A stretch of DNA of 64,000 nucleotides from JBKBUF01 sp046290815 (GTDB taxonomy: Bacteria; Bacteroidota; Bacteroidia; Cytophagales; Cytophagaceae), in contig JBKBUF010000013.1 in the NCBI GenBank assembly GCA_046290815.1, forward strand, positions 1 to 64,000. Reading direction: 5' to 3'. The notes under the pieces are model-generated. The model was given only the letters and a program-made list of their open reading frames with translations, was not told where the DNA came from and searched no databases. Positions 1-9,184 of this stretch are shown one piece after another (the stretch's first letter is position 1; each line of letters opens with the position of its first letter). Position numbers and translations under genes: made by a program.

Positions 1-1038
1 AAGGTCAGCGTGTTTTTTCAGGTCAACACCGGGAGATAATATTGAGCCAATCGGGCCGGGAATGGTATGATTATAGCTATGGCCTCCACTCCTTCTGTAA
101 ACCGGACAAGTATTCATGCAGGCCCCGCATCTGATGCAATAAAGAGACTTCCTGAAATCTTCCCTGCCCAGTTGCTCAGACCTTCCCATGTCAACAAGAA
201 TAATATGCATTTCTTTTCCTGTCTCAGGTCCGGTATAATAAGAGGAGTATACAGTTATAGGTTGCCCTGTCGCACTTCTGGCAAGCATACGTAGAAAATA
301 TCCCAGGTGCTCCTGTTTAGGTATGAGCTTTTCTATACCCATACTTGCAATATGAACAGGCGCCATACCGATACCCAAATCGGAATTACCTTCGTTGGTG
401 CATATTACTATTCCTCCTGTTTCTGCAACAGCAAAATTCACTCCTGATATAGCAGCATCTGCAGACAAAAAACTTTTTCTTAAATGTTCTCTTGCAGCGG
501 CAGCCAGATATTCCGGATCCGTTGCGCCCTTTTCCGTACCTAGGGTTTGATGAAAAATTTCACCCACATCTTCCTTCTTCAAATGAATAGCCGGAAGCAC
601 AATATGACTCGGGCGCTCTTTTCTTAATTGAACTATCCTTTCACCAAGGTCTGTATCAACTACTGAAATGTCATTTTTTTCAAGAAACTGATTCAGGTGA
701 CAATCTTCAGTGAGCATGGATTTGCTCTTCACAACGTTTTTGGCTTTATGCCTTTTTAAAATGCGAAGCACAATATCATTGTGTTCTTTTGCGTCGCTGG
801 CCCAATGAACATGTATCCCGTTTCTCGACGCATTTTCTTCAAACTGCAGAAGGTACTGATCAAGACGGGAAAGAACATTTGCTTTTATGGCAGAAGCTGT
901 ATTCCTCAACTCTTCCCACTCCGGAACCGATTTGATTGCAATATCCCTTTTGTTTCTTACGAACCACAAAGTTTCATCATGCCAAGTTGTTCTTTCTTTA
1001 TCTGCAACAAATTTTTTAGCAATACCGGAATGTGTCAT
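1..1038 (-). CDS. lutB: LutB-like iron-sulfur lactate oxidation protein (partial)
   Basis: The C-terminus lies beyond the left edge; 346 N-terminal residues are visible. The product matches LutB, the iron-sulfur subunit of the cytoplasmic LutABC system that oxidises L-lactate to pyruvate. The middle region has the LUD-domain pattern AETGGIVICTNEG. It is followed by a ferredoxin-type cluster CIRCGACMNTCP with cysteines at 301, 304, 307 and 311. The chosen ATG lies one base after the lutA stop codon; an in-frame ATG at 1050 would overlap lutA by 11 bases. The tight junction indicates an operon lutA-lutB, with lutC probably off the window. The fit to the family is strong and only the end is missing. 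Confidence 0.9.
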   Translation of the reverse strand, partial: MTHSGIAKKFVADKERTTWHDETLWFVRNKRDIAIKSVPEWEELRNTASAIKANVLSRLDQYLLQFEENASRNGIHVHWASDAKEHNDIVLRILKRHKAKNVVKSKSMLTEDCHLNQFLEKNDISVVDTDLGERIVQLRKERPSHIVLPAIHLKKEDVGEIFHQTLGTEKGATDPEYLAAAAREHLRKSFLSADAAISGVNFAVAETGGIVICTNEGNSDLGIGMAPVHIASMGIEKLIPKQEHLGYFLRMLARSATGQPITVYSSYYTGPETGKEMHIILVDMGRSEQLGREDFRKSLYCIRCGACMNTCPVYRRSGGHSYNHTIPGPIGSILSPGVDLKKHADL

Positions 1039-1039
1039 A

Positions 1040-1774
1040 TTATTCTGCATTTAAAACTTCTGCCAAATACATTACTCTAATATTTCTTTTTTGCCTTTTT
1101 ATGATTCCTTCCAGATGCATCAGGCAAGACATATCGGTACCGGTAATTACTTCTGCTCCATTACTTGCGTGATCCTGCACCCTGTCCTGACCCATGCGCA
1201 CTGAAACAGCTTCCTCTGCCACACAGAAGGTACCTCCGAATCCGCAGCATTCATCCATTCGTGAAAGGTCAACAAGATTTATTCCTTTCACCAATTGCAG
1301 GAGTTGCTTTACTTTTGAGAATTCAGGTTCATTCCTTTCGCTGCATGACCCAAGTCTAAGACCTCTTAGACCATGGCAGCCCTGATGAACACCAACATTA
1401 TATGGAAATTTTGAATTTAGTTTACTGACATTCAAAACATCAATCAGAAATTCCGTGAATTCGAAAATACGGTTACCCAATTGGTGTTCTTCGCTAAGGG
1501 AAGGATACTTATGCAATTGTTCCTTTATAAAAAGGGTGCAACTACCGGAAGGACAAACTATATATTTGTAATCTATGAAGTTGGAAACAAACTGTTTTAT
1601 GAGAGGAGAAGAAAGATTTTCCATTCCGGAGTTGGCCATTGGCTGTCCGCAGCAGGTCTGGCTTTCCGGAACTTCGACCTTACAGCCAAGTTTTTCAAGC
1701 AACAGCAGGGTCTGTATTCCTGCTTCAGGAAAAAACTGATCTATATAACAGGGTATGGATAAAGCAACTTTCAA
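1040..1774 (-). CDS. lutA: LutA-like (Fe-S)-binding lactate oxidation protein
   Basis: This 244-residue cytoplasmic protein has the normal LutA length and carries both cysteine-rich CCG modules, QTCCGQP at residues 40-45 and DECCGFGG at 174-181. These bind iron-sulfur clusters in LutA, GlcF and HdrB relatives. It starts MKVALSIPCYIDQFFPEAG, a typical LutA N-terminus. It is the first gene of the lut operon. An AGGAT-type element about 50 bases upstream resembles the one in front of the GH78-rhamnose operon, which suggests that lactate made from rhamnose is burned here. Identity is firm; the regulatory link is inference. Confidence 0.92.
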   Translation of the reverse strand: MKVALSIPCYIDQFFPEAGIQTLLLLEKLGCKVEVPESQTCCGQPMANSGMENLSSPLIKQFVSNFIDYKYIVCPSGSCTLFIKEQLHKYPSLSEEHQLGNRIFEFTEFLIDVLNVSKLNSKFPYNVGVHQGCHGLRGLRLGSCSERNEPEFSKVKQLLQLVKGINLVDLSRMDECCGFGGTFCVAEEAVSVRMGQDRVQDHASNGAEVITGTDMSCLMHLEGIIKRQKRNIRVMYLAEVLNAE

Positions 1775-1824
1775 ATGAATAGTATTTAACTGAAATGAAG
1801 TTAGCTATTATACGGGGAAAAACT

Positions 1825-1842
1825 ATCCTGAGCAGTGCTGAG
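1825..1842 (-). promoter_or_regulatory. AGGAT-type direct-repeat element upstream of lutA
   Basis: Read in gene sense the site is CTCAGCACTGCTCAGGAT. The AGGA core is preceded ten bases earlier by AGCA. It ends 51 bases before the lutA start. The GH78 upstream element at 23010-23027 shares CAGCACTG followed by CAGGATA. Function is inferred from recurrence only. Confidence 0.4.
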
Positions 1843-1872
1843 GTCTATGAATTAAATTTTCAAGCAAATAAA

Positions 1873-1900
1873 AATCCGGCCATATTGCTACAGCCGGATT
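1873..1900 (-). terminator. Rho-independent terminator
   Basis: An inverted repeat AATCCGGC/GCCGGATT with a 12-base loop is followed on the minus strand by TTTTTATTTG. It lies 35 bases past the stop of the 1935-2894 gene and would end that transcript. Confidence 0.7.
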
Positions 1901-1934
1901 GGTTAGTAAGAGAATTAATGTTATATGATTAATA

Positions 1935-2894
1935 TTACTTCACCATCAAAAGCTCCGTTTTTGCCGGCGCACCATTGATATAGTAGTTTACAGTGTAAGT
2001 TCCTTTTGCAAGGTTTGAAACATTAATCACTTCAAAAACAGAAGTAGTATTTGCACTTGTTACTTCAGCAACTACTTTACCCGTCATATCAGAAACAGAA
2101 ATTTTTACATCTGAAGCAGATTTCAGGGTAAGTTCTACTTTGGTGATTTCACTTGCTGGATTTGGATATAATTTTGTATCAGAAATAACAGCTGTTACAT
2201 TTTTTGAAGATGTTACAATTATTACAGGGATGGGATTCAACTGAGATTCTGTCATGTGGATATCATCAACCCAAACTTCTGCATACCTTGAAACATTGAT
2301 GCAAGTATTATTTACATTATCCCATTGGCATGAATTAACTAATAAAATCAAATTCATTTGAGCAACTTCTGCAAGTTCAGCAGCAGTTGGTGCTCCACCA
2401 ATTGGGTTCCCTGATTGATTTTCCTGTACAAAACTTGAAAATGGAATATGAACTTCCACCCAGTTAGTAGTAGCCCCAGGAACTTCAGACAAAGTAAGCG
2501 CTTTTCCAAAAGTTTTACCATCAGTAGTAATCATACCGAATTTAATATTTGAAAATTCGTTTGCTGCTTTAATTCTTAAAGCAAGGTAACCTGAAGCAGC
2601 ACCTGAATATCCAAATGATTCTGCGGAACCGGTTTCTCCGTATTTACCATTATTAACTCCCCAAACAAAATAACTGTCAGAAGATCCAGCCATTTTGAGA
2701 TAAGTATTACCATTATCAATAACTTCCTCTCCAACAAAACCTGAAGGGGCTCCATCCCAAGGCTTAAATCCGTCTCCTGAATTTACAGCATCATTTGGAT
2801 TGTTAACACCTCCACCATAAATAGCAACAGTAGTTTGAGCGTGTAAAGAAGCTAATGAAATAGCAAAAATAACAGACAGTAATAGTTTTTTCAT
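1935..2894 (-). CDS. Secreted T9SS-sorted protein with jelly-roll-like domain
   Basis: The product has 319 residues from the MKKLLL start; ATGs two and eight codons upstream are possible, but this one gives the cleanest signal peptide, cleaved near LHA-Q. Residues of about 25-220 look like a galactose-binding or carbohydrate-binding jelly roll ending in the typical strand VWVDDIHM. The last 75 residues are a T9SS type A sorting domain (KLYPNPASE, then KGTYTVNYYINGAPAKTELLMVK in shorter pieces). No catalytic domain is visible. The next gene (3065-3985) has the same plan, so the two are probably tandem paralogs. A role in binding plant polysaccharide at the cell surface is inferred from architecture. 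Confidence 0.75.
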   Translation of the reverse strand: MKKLLLSVIFAISLASLHAQTTVAIYGGGVNNPNDAVNSGDGFKPWDGAPSGFVGEEVIDNGNTYLKMAGSSDSYFVWGVNNGKYGETGSAESFGYSGAASGYLALRIKAANEFSNIKFGMITTDGKTFGKALTLSEVPGATTNWVEVHIPFSSFVQENQSGNPIGGAPTAAELAEVAQMNLILLVNSCQWDNVNNTCINVSRYAEVWVDDIHMTESQLNPIPVIIVTSSKNVTAVISDTKLYPNPASEITKVELTLKSASDVKISVSDMTGKVVAEVTSANTTSVFEVINVSNLAKGTYTVNYYINGAPAKTELLMVK

Positions 2895-2957
2895 AATCAT
2901 TTTTTTTAAGTTAAACATATAAAACTATTAAAAATAGATGGTCTCATAGAATTAGCC

Positions 2958-2975
2958 ATCCTGCACTGTCATGGT
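2958..2975 (-). promoter_or_regulatory. AGGAT-type element upstream of the 1935-2894 gene
   Basis: In gene sense the sequence is ACCATGACAGTGCAGGAT, with ATGA ten bases before AGGA. It lies 64 bases upstream of the start. This is a weaker copy of the repeat seen at 4058, 40306, 57357 and 62962. Confidence 0.35.
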
Positions 2976-3005
2976 AAAAATTGTATTATAGGCAAATCTC
3001 AAAAA

Positions 3006-3034
3006 AAAATCCGGTGCTTACGCTACCGGATTTT
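3006..3034 (-). terminator. Rho-independent terminator
   Basis: Perfect 10-base stem AAAATCCGGT/ACCGGATTTT with a 9-base loop, flanked by an A-run on the plus strand (a T-run for minus transcripts). It follows the stop of the 3065-3985 gene by about 30 bases. Confidence 0.75.
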
Positions 3035-3064
3035 ATTACGCAAACGCGGGGGCTTGATGCGAAA

Positions 3065-3985
3065 TTACTTTACCATCAACATCTGCATTTTTGCAGGTTT
3101 CCCGTTGATGTAATAGTTTACACAATAGGTGCCTTTGTTATATCCTGATACGTCAAACGACTCAGTTCTTAAACCTGCTGGTAAATTTCCTTCAAATATG
3201 ACATCCATTTCCTTACCTACCATATCAGTTATTACCACTTTTACAGCTGAAGCTTCTACGAGATTAAATTCAACTGATGTAAGGTTGGTTGAAGGATTTG
3301 GGAATAAATTAGAAGATGAAATAGAAGACGAAGCATCTTTAGCACTACTTACCATTGACAATTTAACATTGTCAATATTTGCTTCACCACTGCAATTACC
3401 CATGTTAGCTGTACAAACCAATACTACCTGGAAGGCAGTCAGGTTTTTTACATCTGCTGCAGTCATTGGAGTAGCAGTAATAGCATCATTAACTATTAAT
3501 CCAAAATTATCAAGTGTTTTGGTTACAGTAGTCCAACCTGCCTTAACGGCTGCATCATTATTCAAAACAAATTCACTACCGAATGAATCCCCATTCAGAT
3601 TCTTTAATTGAACTGTAATATTAGAAGATGTATTATTAGTAGTTACAGAGAAACTAATTTGCACTTCTTCAGGATCTGTTTCCGGGAAACCAAAAGATTC
3701 GTTTCCACTTCCGCTTCCGTAGTTACCATTTCCAGCTCCACCGATATAATATCCTCCGGTGTTGGATCCTGCCAACTTTAAAAATTTACCATCATTTCCT
3801 ACTGCTGAACCTTCACCTGTTGTTGGTTCAGAAACTGTAAAAGTACATGAAGCGCATTTGAAGGAATAAAATTCAGTTCCAGTAACCCCCTGATTGCTTG
3901 TTCCATCATATATCACCACGGGTGATTGTGCAAATACTGCTAATGAAAATACTGTCATTAGACCGGAAAGTAAAGTTTTTTTCAT
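3065..3985 (-). CDS. Secreted T9SS-sorted protein with jelly-roll-like domain
   Basis: A 306-residue protein with a signal peptide ending AVFAQ. The middle domain (about 20-215) is rich in beta strands and ends in ANIDNVKLSMV, a pattern common in carbohydrate-binding jelly rolls. It also contains a CASC pair near residue 45. The T9SS type A sorting domain starts at SNLFPNPSTN and ends in KMQMLMVK. It shares plan and end sequence with the 1935-2894 product. A paired AGGAT element lies 73-88 bases upstream. It has its own terminator, so it is probably transcribed alone. No enzyme motif is seen; a binding role is inference. Confidence 0.75.
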   Translation of the reverse strand: MKKTLLSGLMTVFSLAVFAQSPVVIYDGTSNQGVTGTEFYSFKCASCTFTVSEPTTGEGSAVGNDGKFLKLAGSNTGGYYIGGAGNGNYGSGSGNESFGFPETDPEEVQISFSVTTNNTSSNITVQLKNLNGDSFGSEFVLNNDAAVKAGWTTVTKTLDNFGLIVNDAITATPMTAADVKNLTAFQVVLVCTANMGNCSGEANIDNVKLSMVSSAKDASSSISSSNLFPNPSTNLTSVEFNLVEASAVKVVITDMVGKEMDVIFEGNLPAGLRTESFDVSGYNKGTYCVNYYINGKPAKMQMLMVK

Positions 3986-4057
3986 ATTGTTAAAATTTTA
4001 GTTTAATAAGAAAATATTAGTATCTATTCGAATTAATAAATTTGTTTTTACCTAACC

Positions 4058-4073
4058 ATCCTTTACCATCCTG
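4058..4073 (-). promoter_or_regulatory. AGGAT direct repeat upstream of the 3065-3985 gene
   Basis: In gene sense the site reads CAGGATGGTAAAGGAT, two AGGAT copies exactly ten bases apart. It overlaps the last codons of the CE2 gene. The nearer edge is 73 bases from the start codon. Confidence 0.5.
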
Positions 4074-5211
4074 CCTTTTGCTTAATAAATTGCGAAAGTT
4101 CTTCGGCATTGAACTGATGCTGTGCAGCAGTTGGATGATAATCAGATCCTAAACCGAACTTGCCCTGTGTAGTAAGAGAAAAATAAAATATTTCTTTATC
4201 ACCATTCATATTTAAGGTATTCACCAATCCTGTTAGTATTGAATGGATTTTGCTTAAGGCATTTTCTCCCGGAGGATGACCATCATTCATCATCGGGCCA
4301 ACCACACAAAATATTTTGGCCGTAGGATAATTCTCTCTGATTTTTTTCAAAAAGTTACTGTAAGCTTTCTTAAACCTGATGGTGTCGGTTCCTTTCTGAT
4401 AAAAATCGTTGGTACCCAAATCCACCACTACAACATCAGGAGTATATTTTTTAAAATCCCATTTCGGACCATTGATCTCATCAGGATAAACCCTGTTATA
4501 GATGGCAGGTAAAGGATCTTCTTCAGATCCTCCATAATTTCTGTACACTCCTTTTCCTGAATAGGCTACAGCCATATATTCTGCATTCAGCAATCTTGCC
4601 GTTATTGCACCAAAAGCCATATAATTATTTTCGGTGGAATCAGCAAAGTGCTGGTACTCATCGGCACCTTCATTTCCATAACCACAGGTAATGGAATTGC
4701 CAATAAATTCCATTCTTCTTTCCGGCTTTTTATCCCATTCAAAAACTCTTTTTCCCTTTTGTATTCTGAATCCTATAAACCTGCTTTTTCCAACTATACA
4801 CTCTGTGCGTTTAAACACTTCAATAGTGTGAACACCGTTACTTAGATTTCTTGCCAGTGGGTATATGGTGTCATTTTTATTCAGCTTAATCACAGAATGC
4901 AGGTTGCCATCAATTATGATGTTGTAAAAATTGGAATGTATATCCAAAGGCTGATCACTCATCATCAAATCAATAGCGCTTCCTTCAAACTTAGCTTTAA
5001 TGGATATGCCCGGATAACAGAAAACCGGCCCTGAAGAACCTGAAAAATCAATTCTTCCGGTATACTGTATCCTTGGATCTCCCGCCAGTACATCAATCAT
5101 CGGTAATGATTTAACATCGCCAACAATAAAGTTTCTGTCAGCCATAAGTTTGGTTCCCAGAATTAATATCAATGCAGTAACTAAGGTTATTGTCTGACTT
5201 TTTTTCAACAT
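4063..5211 (-). CDS. Carbohydrate esterase family 2 (acetyl-polysaccharide esterase)
   Basis: A 382-residue secreted esterase that should remove O-acetyl groups from hemicellulose such as acetylated mannan or xylan. An N-terminal membrane-type signal is followed by a jelly roll (about 45-160) and an SGNH hydrolase domain. The CE2 catalytic block GNSITCGYGNEG places the nucleophile at Ser173. The oxyanion block GTNDF and the C-terminal DYHPTAAQHQ with His359 are present. It starts 7 bases after the GH44 gene ends, as last gene of the 15238-4063 operon, so it probably helps the GH44 enzyme on decorated substrate. No T9SS sorting domain is present. Family assignment is strong; the exact polymer is inference. 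Confidence 0.88.
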   Translation of the reverse strand: MLKKSQTITLVTALILILGTKLMADRNFIVGDVKSLPMIDVLAGDPRIQYTGRIDFSGSSGPVFCYPGISIKAKFEGSAIDLMMSDQPLDIHSNFYNIIIDGNLHSVIKLNKNDTIYPLARNLSNGVHTIEVFKRTECIVGKSRFIGFRIQKGKRVFEWDKKPERRMEFIGNSITCGYGNEGADEYQHFADSTENNYMAFGAITARLLNAEYMAVAYSGKGVYRNYGGSEEDPLPAIYNRVYPDEINGPKWDFKKYTPDVVVVDLGTNDFYQKGTDTIRFKKAYSNFLKKIRENYPTAKIFCVVGPMMNDGHPPGENALSKIHSILTGLVNTLNMNGDKEIFYFSLTTQGKFGLGSDYHPTAAQHQFNAEELSQFIKQKAGW

Positions 5212-5218
5212 AATAAGT

Positions 5219-7450
5219 TTATTTTGTTAAAATGATATGAGCAGCAGTAAGAGGAGGCAAGGCATATATCAATTTATTATCTTTTACCTCCACAGTATCC
5301 AATACCTTTATATCCTGAGTTGAATTATCGAATGCATAAATTGTAGCAGTCTTATATTGAACAGAGCTGTTTATATCAATATTTGCATTGATAGGATTAT
5401 CAAAAGACTTATTCAAAACTATCATGTGAAGCTTTGATTCATCTGACTGATGAATGGAAGAATATACTGAACTATTAACATGATCGGATGTTGAAGAATA
5501 TACATAGGTGTCCCCGAACGTAGATTTCTTTCCATCATAATTTCTGAAGAGCCTGAAGGCTGATGAAGCATATCCCTGTACAGGTTCCCAATAACTGGCA
5601 AAATAAATACCATATTTAGCAAACACACCAAAAGCATCCGCATTGGCAATTCCGGAAGAAACATGTGTAAATCCCCCGAAATTATATTCAGTAAATGCCA
5701 GCTTTGTTCCAGGATAGTATTTATCGATAGCGGCTTTCGTTTCAGGTATAAGATTGATCGGCTTTGGTAAAAATTCAGTGTACCAGCTATTTTCCTTGAA
5801 CTCGGGATCCCACCATGAACGGACTGCATTCATTCTGGCTATACATACTCCTCTGTCGGTGGAACCATAAGATGGGTGATTAAAATTTACCACCCTTTCG
5901 GTAGTTCCTTTATTATTCAATCCTCTTATTTCAGGATACCAGTGGATTGCCAATACATCAAGTAATCTTGTACCTGCTGTATCGGACATAGCACGCATAT
6001 TATCAAGATAGGCTGCAACGAAATTCGGATATTTATTCTTATACTTTGGCCAATCAGGAGCATCAGTTAAATGATACATATCCGAATACCCCCAAAACAT
6101 CGGTCCGAATATTTCCACACCGGGATCCAGCTTTTTGATCACTGAGGAAAGTTCTTTGCTTTTTGAAAAAAGCTCCTGACAGGTCACAGGATTAGGATGC
6201 AAGTAAGAATGGCTGCTGTTCCACAAACCTGGTTCATTATCCAGGGCCCAACCCCTCACTCCTTTTCCTCCGGTGGACTTTCCGTACTTCTTAATAATAA
6301 AATTTACCATTTCATCCATGTAAACAGTACCGTCATTCAGATCCGGATTGGTTGATAAAGTTCCTCCTTTTGATGCTTTCACTTTCACCCATCTGTTTGA
6401 GGGAGCGGGTCCTTCCACAGGTCCGTCTTTATCGGCAGCAACATAACCTGCCATCTGAGCTGTAAGCAATGTATAAGTATTCATTGCAATAGATGTATCA
6501 TGAAAAGCAGTCATAGGAATACCGGGAATATTTCCATAGTTCATTAACCCGGGTTTCCATACCAGATAATTGTCGTTCATATGCATCCAGTCATGACCGG
6601 CATTGGATGCATTATTCTCCCAGTTATAGGTGGTATATCTGTTTCCTCCCAATCTTCTTGCAGTAATATTTTCCTGCCAGTCGTCTGACTGACCATTGGT
6701 TCCGTAGATAAGTGGACTGATAGGCTTTCTGTCTTCCTTCGTATTTACCTTGTAAGAAACACTGATTGGTGATCCTTCATAGTGAACATTTTTTATTTCC
6801 GGATCGAATCGTTGCACAGGAAGTTCATTCATTCTTACATTTGCACCAAGATTCAGCAAATGCAGATCTGCAATCTGTATAGTCTGATAACTAAAACCCA
6901 ATGCAAAAGAAAGCACACCTTCTCCCGGTTCATAATTCTTTGATGACTTTACAGGAATGATATATTGCCTCCACTGCCCGTCAGAGGTTATCCCTTCATT
7001 AAATGATTTTTCCCATGGAGGAGAAGGCTTCTGAAAATATACTCTTGCAAAACCATATTTATTATCTGTCTTTGAAGCAATCGTCTTCATATAAAAAGAC
7101 AGGAGCAGAACATCGCCTTCCAGAATCGGACCGGAATTTCTTGAAGTAAGTTCAATATCCCATTCGTTGTTAAACTCTTTCAGTGTTTTAATCTCAACAA
7201 TGTTTTTATAGTCAGTACCTGCAGGATCAATTTTGCTTACAGTTCCGTGAGCAGAAGTTAGAAACATTTCATTCAAAATTCCTTTTTTCATCACAGGGTA
7301 TGCATCCCTTAGGTGTGCAGGCTTCACAGAAGTGAAATCCTTTTGAAACTCCTTCAAATAAGATTTGTCCTGATACTGCGCCTTTACAAAAGACACCGGA
7401 AGTATCAATAAAACAAATGTGATTCTGAGTATATATTTAAATATTATCAT
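5219..7450 (-). CDS. GH44 endoglucanase/xyloglucanase/mannanase
   Basis: A 743-residue secreted glycoside hydrolase of family 44, an endo-acting family that cuts beta-1,4-glucan, xyloglucan or mannan. Signal peptide to about residue 24 (VKAQ). Residues of about 55-200 look like an accessory carbohydrate-binding jelly roll. The catalytic barrel from about 225 has the family blocks RRLGGNRYTTYNWENNASNAG and WALDNEPGLW with acid/base Glu406. The nucleophile Glu588 is in FTEYNFGG. A C-terminal beta domain ends VKDNKLIYALPPLTAAHI. There is no T9SS domain, so it may stay periplasmic or be exported otherwise. It sits between a lipoprotein (21-base gap) and the CE2 esterase in one operon. Confidence 0.93.
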   Translation of the reverse strand: MIIFKYILRITFVLLILPVSFVKAQYQDKSYLKEFQKDFTSVKPAHLRDAYPVMKKGILNEMFLTSAHGTVSKIDPAGTDYKNIVEIKTLKEFNNEWDIELTSRNSGPILEGDVLLLSFYMKTIASKTDNKYGFARVYFQKPSPPWEKSFNEGITSDGQWRQYIIPVKSSKNYEPGEGVLSFALGFSYQTIQIADLHLLNLGANVRMNELPVQRFDPEIKNVHYEGSPISVSYKVNTKEDRKPISPLIYGTNGQSDDWQENITARRLGGNRYTTYNWENNASNAGHDWMHMNDNYLVWKPGLMNYGNIPGIPMTAFHDTSIAMNTYTLLTAQMAGYVAADKDGPVEGPAPSNRWVKVKASKGGTLSTNPDLNDGTVYMDEMVNFIIKKYGKSTGGKGVRGWALDNEPGLWNSSHSYLHPNPVTCQELFSKSKELSSVIKKLDPGVEIFGPMFWGYSDMYHLTDAPDWPKYKNKYPNFVAAYLDNMRAMSDTAGTRLLDVLAIHWYPEIRGLNNKGTTERVVNFNHPSYGSTDRGVCIARMNAVRSWWDPEFKENSWYTEFLPKPINLIPETKAAIDKYYPGTKLAFTEYNFGGFTHVSSGIANADAFGVFAKYGIYFASYWEPVQGYASSAFRLFRNYDGKKSTFGDTYVYSSTSDHVNSSVYSSIHQSDESKLHMIVLNKSFDNPINANIDINSSVQYKTATIYAFDNSTQDIKVLDTVEVKDNKLIYALPPLTAAHIILTK

Positions 7451-7471
7451 AGTCGTAATTCAGTTAATTTA

Positions 7472-9175
7472 CTATTTAGCCACTCTTAAATATTCCGTAA
7501 TGCTTATTAGCTGTATTTCAGAAATTGTAAGTGAACCACTGTAAGGATCGGAGCCGCCATTAATGTACATTGTCAACTTCCTGATAGCACCTGGATTGAT
7601 ATTTTTGATTTCAGGGAAACGCTGTTCGAATCGTCCTGTAAAATCAAAGTAGTAATCGGTATAATCCTTACCTGCTTCAATGATTTTTTCTGCCGGCCTT
7701 CCATTAGCAGAATTCCCAAAATTATCTGTAAGAACTATCCTCAGATAAGGAGAAAGATTTCCATCAGCCTTTACCCTGATTTTAATTACAGGCTTAGTAA
7801 TCATATTAAATTCCGGCGTTTCCCATAGAACCGATTCCCAGTCAGGTCCGGCACCGGAGGCAGAAATTTTAACTTCAGTTTTTTGAACAGACAAAGAAAG
7901 TTTATCCCCTGCTTTCCATGATTCAGGATTGAAAAAAGCAGAAGCAGAAATGGCATCCTGACCTTTAGGCCATGAAGCGTCGATAAATGTTCCTTTGGAA
8001 AGTCTTACCTGAGAATGTACATAATCTGGAACCGACGGAACTAGGGTCACTTCGTCAACAATTATATTACCATCAAAAGCGGAAGAACCCTGAGTATTGA
8101 CAAAAACAATCAGACTGTTGACTTCACCCGGATTAAAAATACCTTCTTTTGGTTCCAGCTTTCCTCTGAAATCAAAAAAGTAATCCATGTAATCAGTTCC
8201 CACAATCATCTTCTGCACCATTTCTTCCTGATACTTATTATTGGTTTTATTGGCAACATCTGTGAATTGAGGAATAAAATCAACAGACTGCATAGAACCT
8301 GTTGTAGTAGCCCTGGCTCTTACTTTGATCACCGGTGTTTCAAAGACGTTCATAGGAGACTCAAATGACACACCGAAGCATGACCAGAGACCTTTATCAA
8401 ACTGTACCTTCAAGGCAGATGTACCCTGTTTGGACAATATGACTTTTTCTTTGTCACAGCCCCACCACCAGTTGATATCACCTGCAAATTCATCTATGAC
8501 TTTTTCACGGCTTATTTGCCCTGAGCCGTCTTTATTTGCCATCACATAAATTTCATCTACAAATATTGTTCCCTGGAAGGGTTTATCTCCGGGGTTGATG
8601 AAAAACACAAGTCCTACTATTTGTCTCGGATCTACAATTCCGGCTTCAGGCCAGGACATACGCCATTTATCATTCAGGTCGAAGTAATAATCTTTATAAT
8701 CCTCACTCAATTCGATGTCGTTCATTGCAGGCATTGCATTGGTTTGCATATCATTGACATCTTTAAGATCCACTCTTACTCTTGGAGAGCTGCTTCCGGT
8801 AGCTTTCATACGGATTTTAAGTACAGGAGTGCCTGTAAAATCCTGAGCAGGAAATGTAAAACCCACCTGAGGATATCCTGCAGTAGGCTTATTTACATCA
8901 AGCCTCAAAGCATTTTTCTCTCTTGAATATTTTATGATATCTCCGAAAGTCCACCATCCTGAAAGTTCATTTGAAAAATCTTCAAATACTCCGTCAGTCA
9001 GCTTGGGTGTATTTATATTTACCTGATAGTTGCCTTTATCCAATGCATTTTCAGTTGAATAAATACTTTTCCCACCTTCCGTATTTAAAGTAATGGTTTC
9101 AAATCCGGCACATCCTGTGAGAATGAATATGATCATCAGGATGAAAAACAGAAAATTTATAATAAGCTTGGTCAT
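7472..9175 (-). CDS. Lipoprotein with three tandem jelly-roll-like domains
   Basis: A 567-residue lipoprotein with lipobox LTGC at residues 19-22. It contains three related units of about 160 residues (about 62-225, 230-395 and 400-560). Each has a strand pair such as TPVLKIRMKA, TPVIKVRARA or KPVIKIRVKA. Each also has a DYKDYYFDL, DYMDYFFDF or DYTDYYFDF motif and a closing strand IFVDEIYVM, IIVDEVTLV or LTISEIQLI. This is the usual pattern of carbohydrate-binding galactose-binding-like folds. It lies 9 bases after the preceding lipoprotein gene and 21 bases before GH44. A surface glycan-binding role, analogous to SusE/SusF, is inferred. No enzyme motif is seen. Confidence 0.75.
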   Translation of the reverse strand: MTKLIINFLFFILMIIFILTGCAGFETITLNTEGGKSIYSTENALDKGNYQVNINTPKLTDGVFEDFSNELSGWWTFGDIIKYSREKNALRLDVNKPTAGYPQVGFTFPAQDFTGTPVLKIRMKATGSSSPRVRVDLKDVNDMQTNAMPAMNDIELSEDYKDYYFDLNDKWRMSWPEAGIVDPRQIVGLVFFINPGDKPFQGTIFVDEIYVMANKDGSGQISREKVIDEFAGDINWWWGCDKEKVILSKQGTSALKVQFDKGLWSCFGVSFESPMNVFETPVIKVRARATTTGSMQSVDFIPQFTDVANKTNNKYQEEMVQKMIVGTDYMDYFFDFRGKLEPKEGIFNPGEVNSLIVFVNTQGSSAFDGNIIVDEVTLVPSVPDYVHSQVRLSKGTFIDASWPKGQDAISASAFFNPESWKAGDKLSLSVQKTEVKISASGAGPDWESVLWETPEFNMITKPVIKIRVKADGNLSPYLRIVLTDNFGNSANGRPAEKIIEAGKDYTDYYFDFTGRFEQRFPEIKNINPGAIRKLTMYINGGSDPYSGSLTISEIQLISITEYLRVAK

Positions 9176-9184
9176 AGTAATTTC